A stretch of 41,753 bases of DNA, taken from assembly GCA_035647075.1 (NCBI GenBank), contig DASROF010000249.1:1-41753 (forward strand). Reading direction: 5' to 3'. The notes under the pieces were generated by a model. The model had not been told where the DNA came from. It saw only the letters and a list, made by a program, of their open reading frames with translations, and did no database searches. This document shows, one piece after another, positions 16,064 to 23,426 of this stretch (position 1 is its first letter; the number at the start of each line of letters is the position of its first letter). This stretch comes from Gp6-AA40 sp035647075. Its GTDB lineage: Bacteria > Acidobacteriota > Vicinamibacteria > Vicinamibacterales > UBA2999. The position numbers were made by a program, and so were the translations under genes.

Positions 16064-16630
16064 ATGAGCAAATCCCGGCTGGAGGCGTTCAGCGACGGCG
16101 TCATCGCCATCATCATCACCATCATGGTGCTGGAACTCCGCACGCCTGAAGGCACCGATTGGCATGCGCTCCGGTCGCTCGGGCCGATCTTCCTGACCTA
16201 CGCACTCAGCTTCGTCTATCTCGGCATCTACTGGAACAACCATCACTATCTGATTCACGCGGCAACTGATGTCACGCCGTCGGTACTGTGGGCGAATCTC
16301 CACCTGCTCTTCTGGCTGTCGCTGACGCCGTTCGTCACCGGCTGGATGGGACACAACCATCTCGAGGCGGTGCCGACGGCCGCGTACGGTGCGGTGATGT
16401 TCCTGTCGGGGTCGGCGTACTGGCTCCTGCAGCACGCCATCATCGTCGCGGCCGGACCCGACTCACGGGTGGCGCAATCGATCGGCGGCGACTCGAAAGG
16501 ATTGATCTCGATCGGCCTCTACGCGCTGGCGGTCGGCTTCGCGTTCGTCAACCAGTGGGCGTCTGACGCGATCTACGTAATGGTGGCGCTGATGTGGTTC
16601 GTGCCCGACAGCCGCCTACGGCCGACCTGA
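16064..16630 (+). CDS. TMEM175 / DUF1211 family membrane protein
   Basis: A 188-residue protein of the TMEM175 (DUF1211) family, which forms potassium-permeable channels in bacteria and lysosomes. The family signature is at the N-terminus: SRLEAFSDGVIAIIITIMVL contains the FSDGVxAIxxT core. Five or six hydrophobic helices follow, including FLTYALSFVYLGIYWNNHHY, LLFWLSLTPFVTGWMG and YALAVGFAFVNQWAS. The ATG at 16064 places the signature at residue 7 as in homologs. The stop codon TGA lies inside a family B palindrome, so the last residues RLRPT are repeat-derived. Confidence 0.92.
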   Translation: MSKSRLEAFSDGVIAIIITIMVLELRTPEGTDWHALRSLGPIFLTYALSFVYLGIYWNNHHYLIHAATDVTPSVLWANLHLLFWLSLTPFVTGWMGHNHLEAVPTAAYGAVMFLSGSAYWLLQHAIIVAAGPDSRVAQSIGGDSKGLISIGLYALAVGFAFVNQWASDAIYVMVALMWFVPDSRLRPT

Positions 16631-16639
16631 AGATCGGCC
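16620..16639. repeat. Family B palindrome, copy 2, contains a stop codon
   Basis: GGCCGACCT-GA-AGATCGGCC, 9-bp arms with one mismatch. The TGA at the centre is the stop codon of the TMEM175-like gene. Confidence 0.8.
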
Positions 16640-16683
16640 CCTGCCCGGCGACGAGGACGTATGCGTGGGGCAACATCGGCACC

Positions 16684-17715
16684 TCATTTCGGCAGCGCCG
16701 GCCGTTCGATCCGCGGCAGCGTTCCTGTGAGCGAACGCAGGAACGCCACCAGATCCTTCTGCTGGGGAACGGTCAGTCCAAGCGGCGTGATCCGGCGGTC
16801 GAGCGTAGGGTTGGGTACACCTCCGCTGTCGTAGAGTTCAACGACATCATCAAGCGTCGCGGCGGAGCCATCATGCAAATAGGGCCAGGTGAGCGCGACA
16901 TTGCGCAGGGCCGGCGTCTTGAACTTGCCGCGGTCGGCCGGGTCGTTCGTCACTGACTCACGACCGATGTCCGGTGTGGACCGGCCCATGCCGACCCCGA
17001 TGTTGTGAAAGGACTGATCGGAAAACATGGGAGGCGCGTGACACGCGCTACAGCCTGCCTGGCCGCCGAACAGCTCGAGGCCGCGCATCGCAGATTCAGA
17101 CATCGCGGCCCGGTCGCCAGCCACAAACCGGTCGTACGGCGACGGTCCCGAGAGGACCGTTCGCTCGAACGCGGCGATGGCTTTCGCAATGCCATCCGCC
17201 GTGACCGCGGTACCGAATACGTGGTGGAACTGTGCCTTGTATCCAGCGATGGCGTTCAGCTTCCGCACGGCATGCTCGAGCGTCTCGCCCATTTCCACCG
17301 GATTGTGAATGGGGCCGAGCGCCTGTTCTTCGAGCGTGTGCGCACGGCCGTCCCAGAACTGGAACGTCATGTAGGCCGCGTCCACAACGGTGCCGGAATT
17401 GCGCGTTCCCATGCGTCCGCCTACTCCGGTGTCGACCTTGTCGTGGTTCGCCCAGGCTGTTTCAGGCGCATGGCAGGTTGCACAGCTGATGGAGTTATCG
17501 ACCGAGAGCCGGGGGTCGAAGTACAGCTGAGCACCGAGCGCGATCTTTGCCTCGCTCTGCGGATTGTCCGGCGGGATGGCCAGGGGTGGCAGCGCAGGGT
17601 TCGCCGGCGTCTGTTCGGCTCGCGAGCCGACGGCAACGATCAGAGACAGTATCGTTGTGAGAACCACACTCGAAACGGAACGGCGCAGCAGGCTTCCGCA
17701 GGGATTCGGATGCAT
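16684..17715 (-). CDS. Di-heme cytochrome c peroxidase (CcpA / MauG family)
   Basis: A 343-residue periplasmic di-heme enzyme. The start at 17715 (MHPNPCGSLLRRS) gives a signal sequence (VVLTTILSLIVAVGSRA); a longer start at 17805 is possible but adds a non-hydrophobic leader. The two c-type haem motifs are SCATCHAPE (N-terminal domain) and CSACHAPPM (C-terminal domain). The active-loop and calcium-region residues are recognisable in ALGPIHNPVEMGET, and FKTPALRNVALTWPYLHDGS is the typical C-domain signature. The enzyme reduces hydrogen peroxide with electrons from cytochrome c or a related donor, or acts as a MauG-like oxidase. Confidence 0.9.
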   Translation of the reverse strand: MHPNPCGSLLRRSVSSVVLTTILSLIVAVGSRAEQTPANPALPPLAIPPDNPQSEAKIALGAQLYFDPRLSVDNSISCATCHAPETAWANHDKVDTGVGGRMGTRNSGTVVDAAYMTFQFWDGRAHTLEEQALGPIHNPVEMGETLEHAVRKLNAIAGYKAQFHHVFGTAVTADGIAKAIAAFERTVLSGPSPYDRFVAGDRAAMSESAMRGLELFGGQAGCSACHAPPMFSDQSFHNIGVGMGRSTPDIGRESVTNDPADRGKFKTPALRNVALTWPYLHDGSAATLDDVVELYDSGGVPNPTLDRRITPLGLTVPQQKDLVAFLRSLTGTLPRIERPALPK

Positions 17716-17886
17716 CACGGATCGAAGATTCAAACGCGACACCAGTGGCGCGACATTCGAGACGGGGAGGAAGCACACCGAGCACAACCGGCGAGCGCAC
17801 CGCATGCCGTGATCGGTTGCGGCATGTCGGACGCAGCTGTTCTCAGCTCTTCAGCGCCCCATCGCGAGGTGGCGGTATTCGGTAGA

Positions 17887-17907
17887 GGCCGACCTACAGG
17901 TCGAGCC
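17887..17907. repeat. Family B palindrome, copy 3 (imperfect)
   Basis: GGCCGACCT-AC-AGGTCGAGCC with one inserted base in the right arm. It is preceded by TAGA as in copy 1 and lies just 3' of the second YceI gene (minus strand). Confidence 0.7.
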
Positions 17908-17909
17908 GG

Positions 17910-18542
17910 TCAGGGAGCGGCGACGCGACGCATGCGGACGTTCAGCTCCAGCCTGATGTCGTCCTCGACGCTCAGCAGACCGAACACGCGCGGAATCGTG
18001 ATCTTGTATTTCGCGAAATTGAATCGTGCGGTCGCCTTGGCATTCACGCCGTCGCCGGTGAATGTGGCCGCCACATCCCACGTCTCCTCAGCCGTCACAC
18101 CATGGAGCGTCATGTCGCCGGTCAGCTTGAACGTCGCTCCGCCCGACGTCGGCAGCGGCGTGGGCAGACCCGTGTAGCGGCGAGGCACCAACTCGGCGGT
18201 CGGATAGCGATTCGTCTCGAGCGTGTTCTCGCGGATGAACCCGTCGCGCTTGGGTTCGTCGGTCCGAAGTGTGCGCATATCGACGGTCAACTTCGAGTCC
18301 GGCGTGAACGTGCCATCCGGCCGGATGACGAGCGCGCCGGCGATCGACTCGGTGGCGCCGACAGCGTCGTTGGGAAAGTTGAGCCGCGCCAGCTGCTCAC
18401 GCACTCGATATTCAGCCTTCGATCCGCTCTGAATCTCGAGACGAACACCGCGCGGAGTCTGACCGGCTTGACTTCGGCCGATCTCCTCGACAGTCAGAAC
18501 CATGCAGACGACCGCCGCACCGCAGAGAGCAATACGATTCAT
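17910..18542 (-). CDS. YceI family periplasmic protein (second copy)
   Basis: A 210-residue YceI-like beta barrel, more diverged than the copy at 8890. A signal sequence (MNRIALCGAAVVCMVLTVEE) is followed by family landmarks EYRVREQLARLNFPNDAVG, TVDMRTLRTDEPKRDGFI, LETNRYPTAELVPRRY, TFKLTGDMTLHGVTAEETW and FNFAKYKITIPRVFG. YceI proteins carry or sequester isoprenoid-like lipids in the periplasm. The neighbouring cytochrome c peroxidase on the same strand may share a role in respiration or oxidative stress; that link is inference. The gene ends 3 bp from a family B palindrome. Confidence 0.85.
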   Translation of the reverse strand: MNRIALCGAAVVCMVLTVEEIGRSQAGQTPRGVRLEIQSGSKAEYRVREQLARLNFPNDAVGATESIAGALVIRPDGTFTPDSKLTVDMRTLRTDEPKRDGFIRENTLETNRYPTAELVPRRYTGLPTPLPTSGGATFKLTGDMTLHGVTAEETWDVAATFTGDGVNAKATARFNFAKYKITIPRVFGLLSVEDDIRLELNVRMRRVAAP

Positions 18543-18591
18543 TTCCGCCAGATACGGCGCTCGATCGCTCGTTGTTTACGCCCACTCAGAT

Positions 18592-18626
18592 CGTCGCGGT
18601 CTTCGCGCTCTTCGCGTCCTTCGCCG
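18592..18626. repeat. 9-bp tandem array abutting a stop codon
   Basis: Units CGTCGCGGT, CTTCGCGCT, CTTCGCGTC and CTTCGCCGT occupy the gap between the alpha/beta hydrolase stop codon (TAA on minus at 18627-18629) and the YceI start. The same unit type (CTTCGCGNN) recurs, degenerate, at 27481 and 32365. Confidence 0.75.
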
Positions 18627-19931
18627 TTAAGGGATGCGCACGGCACGCGCGTCGGCCCGCACCATGTCCGCGTACTCGGGCAGGAACCAGCCTTCCGACA
18701 TGAGCTGCTTCAGGCGCTGCTCGACGCGTGACACGTAATCGGCATTCCCGCGGTACAGCTTCTTGAGAACGTCGTCCGGGAGCGGGACCTTCGTGCCGCC
18801 GAGTTGACACAGTCGATCCTGCTGCGGCGTCTTGCCCTTGCCATTCACCCCATTGGTTGCGATCGGGACATCAACCCACACGTTACGGATCCCGCCCTTC
18901 GCATTGCCATGCTCATCGAGCGCCAGCGGCGAGCCGTCATTGGTCGAATCCTGGTCCACGGTAATCGGTGGCGCGTGTGGCGGCGTCTTCCCGTTGGCGA
19001 TCCACTCAATGAGGTAATTCAGCCCGAGCGCGGTGAACGCGCCGGCCGGGAAGTCGGTCACCGGCAGTGTGCAGGGATCGTTCAGGAATCCAGGGTTGTC
19101 ACGAGAGTTGTTGTGCGGCATGCCGGCAACCTCGTAGAGTCGGAACCGGTTCGCAGGGTCGTCGCTGTCCGGACGCCGGTACGCGATGCCCTGCTGGGCG
19201 TAGGTCGCGACCTCGGTCTGCGTCGGCATCTGAATGATCGGGACGTCGACAATCGGCATCGGCGTGTTGCCGAGCGTGCTCGTGAGCAGGAAACCGTCGA
19301 AGATCGGCCCGCCGTCCGGCAGGCGCAGGTTCGGATGCGCTCCGAGATACGTTCGCACCGTCGCGCTCGACGCCGACGTCCCCATCAACGTCACCCGCCT
19401 GACGTCGTACGCGGCAAAGGGCCCTTTCTTGCTCTTGATCAGCCGGCCGACCTGCGCGATCACCTCGTTCGCCGCTCCCATCGCAATGTTCAGCGTCGCG
19501 TAGCGCTCGGCATTGAAGGCCTTCAGCAGGTTGATGTTCGCGGGGCTGTGCACGATTTCCACGAACATGTGATTGCGCGTGAGGATCGACTGGCGCGACC
19601 ACTCGAAAATCAGCGATCGACCGCCGGCATGAAGCGCCTCCGCGACAACCGTGCCGCTGAACGCCTTCGGATCACGCGGCCGCCGGACGATGATTCGCGT
19701 CATGTAGGGTGCATCCGCAACCGTACCGGAGACGAAGTACTCCTCCGTGAGATACGGAAAGTCCTCGACCTTGACGGCATTGGGTGTGACGCTGACCGGC
19801 GGATCCGGATACATCCGTCCCGGTCCGCTGATCAGCCCCGAGAGTTCCGGGACCGGCGGCGTCGCGGCAGTCGCCTCGATCGCAGTGACGATGCCCAGGG
19901 TCAGGGCCACGGAGATCAGTCGCAGGCGCAT
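18627..19931 (-). CDS. Secreted alpha/beta hydrolase domain-containing protein
   Basis: A 434-residue exported protein of the large alpha/beta hydrolase family common in soil bacteria (Abhydrolase_10 type). A signal peptide (MRLRLISVALTLGIVTAIEA) precedes the hydrolase. The nucleophile elbow is probably VTLMGTSASSATVR, a GxSxS variant of the usual GxSQS. Other landmarks are YMTRIIVRRPRDPKAFSGTV, VVAEALHAGGRSL, EVAGMPHNNSRDN (likely catalytic His region) and LGLNYLIEWIANGKTPPHAP. The family is thought to hydrolyse esters or amides; the substrate is unknown. It is divergent from the small exported gene at 20009. Confidence 0.85.
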   Translation of the reverse strand: MRLRLISVALTLGIVTAIEATAATPPVPELSGLISGPGRMYPDPPVSVTPNAVKVEDFPYLTEEYFVSGTVADAPYMTRIIVRRPRDPKAFSGTVVAEALHAGGRSLIFEWSRQSILTRNHMFVEIVHSPANINLLKAFNAERYATLNIAMGAANEVIAQVGRLIKSKKGPFAAYDVRRVTLMGTSASSATVRTYLGAHPNLRLPDGGPIFDGFLLTSTLGNTPMPIVDVPIIQMPTQTEVATYAQQGIAYRRPDSDDPANRFRLYEVAGMPHNNSRDNPGFLNDPCTLPVTDFPAGAFTALGLNYLIEWIANGKTPPHAPPITVDQDSTNDGSPLALDEHGNAKGGIRNVWVDVPIATNGVNGKGKTPQQDRLCQLGGTKVPLPDDVLKKLYRGNADYVSRVEQRLKQLMSEGWFLPEYADMVRADARAVRIP

Positions 19932-19943
19932 TGGAACTCCTAG

Positions 19944-19961
19944 GTCCGGGTCAAGCCGGAC
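19944..19961. repeat. Family A palindrome, copy 3
   Basis: GTCCGGGTCAAGCCGGAC, one mismatch to the arms of the consensus. It lies in the divergent gap between the alpha/beta hydrolase and the small exported protein. Confidence 0.75.
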
Positions 19962-20008
19962 ACGACGGCGAAGACGGATACTACGATAGTCACATTCTGG
20001 AGGAACAG

Positions 20009-20389
20009 ATGACTGCCAACCGGTACTTGAACGTGGTGCTCACTCTCATAGCGGTCGAACTGGGCGTCATCGCCTTCGGCCACACCGGCGTGCCGGTGTC
20101 GGCGCAGCAGAGAGCAACCCCTGTTGTCATCACCGGGGTGGAGATGCAGCGGAACGTCACCGTTCCCATCACCGTCCGCGGCGTCGAGCTGATCGACCGC
20201 AAAACGTACTTACCGGTTGGACTCTATGGACAGCTTGAAGGCCCGCCAGACACCGCGGCGTTCCGCCCTGTCGACATTCGGGCGATCGGAGCGGTCAAGA
20301 TCGAGGCCGACCGTCCCGTACGCGTCGAAGCGGATCCACCGCTGAAGGTTCAGATCCCCGTCGTGTCGTCACCGCGCCCAGGGCTGTAA
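20009..20389 (+). CDS. Small exported protein of unknown function
   Basis: A 126-residue protein with a hydrophobic N-terminus (YLNVVLTLIAVELGVIAFGH, then TGVPVSAQQ as a likely cleavage region). The mature part is rich in valine and proline and has alternating strands: TPVVITGVEMQRNVTVPIT, VRGVELIDRKTYLPVGLYG and IGAVKIEADRPVRVEADPPL. No family was recognised. The start is chosen for the strong ribosome binding site GGAGG 5 bp before the ATG. The next downstream element is a family A palindrome (20398), which may end the transcript. Confidence 0.65.
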   Translation: MTANRYLNVVLTLIAVELGVIAFGHTGVPVSAQQRATPVVITGVEMQRNVTVPITVRGVELIDRKTYLPVGLYGQLEGPPDTAAFRPVDIRAIGAVKIEADRPVRVEADPPLKVQIPVVSSPRPGL

Positions 20390-20397
20390 ACACAAGG

Positions 20398-20415
20398 GTC
20401 CGGCGAAAGCCGGAC
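20398..20415. repeat. Family A palindrome, copy 4, between convergent genes
   Basis: GTCCGGCGAAAGCCGGAC followed by ACTACGA, the extended flank shared with copies at 30647 and 33327. Located between the small exported gene and the PQQ dehydrogenase gene, where it could act as a bidirectional terminator. Confidence 0.8.
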
Positions 20416-20423
20416 ACTACGAG

Positions 20424-22130
20424 TCAATCTCGTAATCCAAACGTCACGAGCGAGTTGCCCGAGATCGTCGTCACGTACTGCTTCCCATCAACGGAGAAGG
20501 TGACGGGCCCGTTCGCGATCTGGCCGCCGAGACTCGCTTTCCACAACATCTCACCCGTCCGCGCGTCGAGGGCGTAGAAGTAGCCCTCGCGGCCGCCAGT
20601 GAACAGCAGATCGCCGGCGGTCGTCAGGACGCCACTATCGCTCATGTCGAACTGCTCGAACTTCCACTTGTGCATCCCGCTGACCGGATCGATCGCGATC
20701 ACCGACGAGTACCCCGCGGCATTCGTCCAGTTGTTGATGGGTGTCGTCCGGCCAATGCGCACACCTGGCGCTCCCGGCACCGGCAGCAACTGCCGGCCGC
20801 CACCGCCACCAAAGACACGCCCTGGCACGTAATCCTGGAACTCCCTTCGGTAGATCGTCGCGTAGTCCTCCCATGCGGTCACGTAGAAGAGCCCGGTGCG
20901 CGGGCTGAACGATGGCGAGTACCAGTTGGTGCCGCCCTGGTTGCCGGGCCACGTGGGCTGCCCCGCTGGCTGCGGTGTCTGAATCGGGCGGCCGTTCGGA
21001 TCGAAACCGCTCATCCAGTTCACCTTCACGAACGGTTTGCCCGATACGAACTTTCCGTTGGTCCGATCGAGCACATAGAAGTTGCCGTTGCGGTTCGCCC
21101 ACAGCATCGACTTGAGCGGCTTGCCCTGGTAGGTGAAGTCGGCGAGCACCGCGATCTGCACCGAGTCGTAGTCGTACGGATCGTTCGGCGTGAACTGATA
21201 GTGCCAGCGCAGCTTGCCGGTGTCCGCATCGACGGCGATGACCGACGCCGTATAGAGGTTGTCTCCCGGCCGCTGATCGGGGTTCCAGTCGGGTCCGGGG
21301 TTGCCGACACCCCAGTAGGTCAGGTTCAACGCCGGGTCGTACGACGGCGTCAGCCAGATCGAGCCGCCGCCCGTCTTCCACGTGTCGCCCTTCCAGCTCT
21401 CGCTGCCCGGTTCACCTGGTGCTGGAATCGTGTGAAGTTTCCACGCCTCTTTGCCCGTGCGCACGTCGTACGCCGCCACGAAGCCGCGGATGCCGTACTC
21501 ACCGCCGCCCGTCCCGACGAGCACCTTGTCCTTCACGACAAGCGGCGCCATCGTGATCGAGTAGCCCAGTTTCGGGTCGCCAACCTCGATGTTCCAGATC
21601 GCCTTGCCTGTCTTTGTGTCGATGGCGATCAGCCGCCCGTCAAGCGTTCCCATGAACAGCGTGTCGCCCACCACCGCCACACCGCGATTGTTCGACCCGC
21701 AGCAGACGCGGGCGTCGGGCGAGGGCGTATGCCGGTACAACCAGAACACGCGACCGGTCTTCGCATCAACCGCCAGCACGTCGTTCGGACGCTGCGTGAC
21801 GTACATGACGCCGTCAACCACCAGCGGCGACGACTGCCACGCACCGAATACCTGGTTGGGAAGAATCCACTTCATCTCCAGGTTCTTCACGTTGGTGCGA
21901 TCGAGCTGCTTCAGCGGACTGTAGCGCTGGCTGAAGTACCCGCCGGAGTACATCAACCAGTTCTGCGCCTCGTCGGCGGCCCGCTCGAGCCGCGCCGGTG
22001 TCACCTGCGCGGAGACAATCGAGCCGAGCACCACGACCAGCGCCCCAAGGGCGTGCAGCTCTCTTCCCCACTTCTTCCACTTCTTCCACTTTTCCACTTC
22101 TTCCACTTCTTCCACTTCTTCCACTTTCAT
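20424..22130 (-). CDS. PQQ-dependent alcohol dehydrogenase (quinoprotein)
   Basis: A 568-residue eight-bladed quinoprotein. Blade motifs are QNWLMYSGGYFSQRYSPL, VYWLYRHT-type W-motifs such as VFWLYRHTPSP, the vicinal disulfide ARVCCGSNNRG that covers PQQ, WLTPSYDPALNLTYWGVGNP, ANRNGNFYVLDRTNGKF, QGGTNWYSPSFSPRTGLFYV and YFYALDARTGEMLWKASLGG. It oxidises alcohols or aldehydes in the periplasm and passes electrons to cytochrome c, here probably the product of the adjacent gene. The N-terminus is odd: MKVEEVEEVEEVEKWKKWKK comes from a 9-bp tandem array, and the apparent signal anchor ALGALVVVLGSIVSA follows it. The cytochrome gene stop overlaps this start. Confidence 0.92.
   Translation of the reverse strand: MKVEEVEEVEEVEKWKKWKKWGRELHALGALVVVLGSIVSAQVTPARLERAADEAQNWLMYSGGYFSQRYSPLKQLDRTNVKNLEMKWILPNQVFGAWQSSPLVVDGVMYVTQRPNDVLAVDAKTGRVFWLYRHTPSPDARVCCGSNNRGVAVVGDTLFMGTLDGRLIAIDTKTGKAIWNIEVGDPKLGYSITMAPLVVKDKVLVGTGGGEYGIRGFVAAYDVRTGKEAWKLHTIPAPGEPGSESWKGDTWKTGGGSIWLTPSYDPALNLTYWGVGNPGPDWNPDQRPGDNLYTASVIAVDADTGKLRWHYQFTPNDPYDYDSVQIAVLADFTYQGKPLKSMLWANRNGNFYVLDRTNGKFVSGKPFVKVNWMSGFDPNGRPIQTPQPAGQPTWPGNQGGTNWYSPSFSPRTGLFYVTAWEDYATIYRREFQDYVPGRVFGGGGGRQLLPVPGAPGVRIGRTTPINNWTNAAGYSSVIAIDPVSGMHKWKFEQFDMSDSGVLTTAGDLLFTGGREGYFYALDARTGEMLWKASLGGQIANGPVTFSVDGKQYVTTISGNSLVTFGLRD
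22063..22126. repeat. 9-bp tandem array encoding the quinoprotein N-terminus
   Basis: About seven units of GTGGAAGAA on the minus strand, one shortened to 8 bp. The short unit changes the reading phase from VEE to KWK while keeping the frame open, because all three phases of the unit lack stops (VEE, WKK, GRS). It lies directly inside the ATGA junction of the cytochrome and quinoprotein genes. Confidence 0.85.
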
Positions 22131-22900
22131 GGCTGGCCCCTGAGAGTGACGAGGTACGCAATGACGTCCGCGAGCTCATCGCTCGTCAGCCTGCCGGTAA
22201 ACGACGGCATCGGCGATGTCGTCTCCACGGCGAAATTGCGGATGTCACGTTTCTCGATCGAATGCAGCCGCTCCTTGTCGTCGATCAGCTGCACGGTGAA
22301 GGTGTCCTCGTTGAGACGACGGCCATTGACGGTCCGTCCGTCCTTCAGCGTGATGCGCACGGGCCGGTTGATCGGCAGCATCCCCGCCGACGGATTGGTG
22401 AGCGAGCGATGCAGCATGTCAACGCCGCGTGCGGCGCCGATGTCGGAGAGATCCGGCGCCACGCGCGAGCCGTTGCCGCCGATCCGGTGACACGAGAGGC
22501 ACGCGCCCTTCCCCTCGACGATCGCCTTCCCGCGCGACGCGGTGCCGATTCTGATGGAGGGGGTACTCGAATCCAGCCCGGCGCGGATGTAGGCCACGAT
22601 GCCCGTCAGCTCCGCCGGCTGAAACGCGAACGGCGGCATCCCCGCGGCCGGCACACCGGTGGTCACGATCCGCATCAGGTCGTCGTCGGTCACGACCCGG
22701 CGAAACTGGCCGCGGCGCAGGTCAATACCGGAGATCCGATCGCCGTTCGGCCCGTGGCACGTCGAACACTGGCTGCTGTACAGCCGTGCACCGGTGTCGA
22801 TCTCAGTCTGCGTATATTGGCCGTGATCCTGCGCGGCGAGCCTGGCCGGAGCGACAGCGAGGCCGATCGCTGCCACGAGCATCGAAATCCTGTGGATCAT
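22127..22900 (-). CDS. Two-haem cytochrome c, partner of quinoprotein dehydrogenase
   Basis: A 257-residue periplasmic c-type cytochrome with a signal peptide (MIHRISMLVAAIGLAVAPA) and two haem-binding sites: CSTCHGPNGD in the first domain and CLSCHRIGGNG in the second. Axial methionine candidates are GMPPFAF in domain one and MPSFTG in domain two. Between the second haem and the C-terminus sits ITLKDGRTVNGRRLNEDTF, a segment typical of acidobacterial and planctomycete cytochromes of this type. The start at 22900 is preferred to a GTG six codons earlier. Its stop overlaps the quinoprotein start, so it is the likely electron acceptor. Confidence 0.9.
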   Translation of the reverse strand: MIHRISMLVAAIGLAVAPARLAAQDHGQYTQTEIDTGARLYSSQCSTCHGPNGDRISGIDLRRGQFRRVVTDDDLMRIVTTGVPAAGMPPFAFQPAELTGIVAYIRAGLDSSTPSIRIGTASRGKAIVEGKGACLSCHRIGGNGSRVAPDLSDIGAARGVDMLHRSLTNPSAGMLPINRPVRITLKDGRTVNGRRLNEDTFTVQLIDDKERLHSIEKRDIRNFAVETTSPMPSFTGRLTSDELADVIAYLVTLRGQP

Positions 22901-22954
22901 GGAGCGAGGTTGTACCACAGAGTTTCGACTGACGGGCGCAACGGCCCGTCGGGA

Positions 22955-23422
22955 CTATTTCGCGGTGACTTTCGTGCTCTGACTCCCGATGCACAGCCAC
23001 TTGCCGTCGCGATTGACGAACACGTCCATGTAACGGGTCACGATCTCGGTGGGCTTGCCCTGGACCGGACCGGTCATCCGCTGTGTGAACCAGACAACGG
23101 CGGTTTCGTTGAACACCCTGACGGTGAACTCATCGACCGTCCACTTGTCCACCTGCTGATTGAACTCTTTGACAAGCTGCAGTTCGCGTGCGCGATCGCC
23201 ACGGCTGCCGTCGCCGTAGGTCGAGACGAACTCCGGCGCGAGGACGTTGTTGACGAAGTCAACGTCATTGCGCTGCAGCGCCTCGACCCAGTCGCGTTCC
23301 AGCTGCTCCAGGATCTGCTGTGCCGAGCGAACAGGGCGCTGTGCGGAGACGGCGGCGGCCGCGCACAGCAGTGCCGCCACATAAACTCCCAACTTCCAAT
23401 TCCCAACTCCCACACTTCTCAT
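22955..23422 (-). CDS. Secreted NTF2-like / DUF4440 protein
   Basis: A 155-residue protein with an export signal (VGVYV-type start: MRSVGVGNWKLGVYVAALLC) and an NTF2-like cone fold of the SnoaL/DUF4440 group. Landmarks are ILEQLERDWVEALQRNDVDF, VLAPEFVSTYGDGS and a C-terminal strand pair, ETAVVWFTQRMTGP and ITRYMDVF-like TRYMDVFVNRDGKWLCIG. DUF4440 proteins bind small hydrophobic ligands or act as enzymes of low similarity. Its first ten residues are translated from a 7-bp tandem array. It sits 55 bp upstream of the cytochrome c gene and in the same direction. Confidence 0.85.
   Translation of the reverse strand: MRSVGVGNWKLGVYVAALLCAAAAVSAQRPVRSAQQILEQLERDWVEALQRNDVDFVNNVLAPEFVSTYGDGSRGDRARELQLVKEFNQQVDKWTVDEFTVRVFNETAVVWFTQRMTGPVQGKPTEIVTRYMDVFVNRDGKWLCIGSQSTKVTAK
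23385..23412. repeat. 7-bp tandem array (4 units) at an N-terminus
   Basis: AACTCCC, AACTTCC, AATTCCC, AACTCCC on the plus strand. The array encodes residues 3-12 of the NTF2-like protein (VGVGNWKLGV). Confidence 0.75.
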
Positions 23423-23426
23423 CGCA

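Noticed and set aside
18804..19943. A 379-codon plus-strand frame opposite the alpha/beta hydrolase
   Set aside because: The hydrolase on the minus strand has a signal peptide and a nucleophile motif; this frame has neither and is Arg-rich.
22063..22126. Tandem array considered as a CRISPR
   Set aside because: Units are 9 bp and contiguous without spacers; CRISPR repeats are over 20 bp with unique spacers, and no cas gene is present.
20670..22490. A 606-codon plus-strand reading frame opposite the quinoprotein and cytochrome genes
   Set aside because: It is antisense to two genes with clear homology, has a protein composition rich in Arg, His and Pro without family motifs, and is a typical shadow of high-GC coding DNA.
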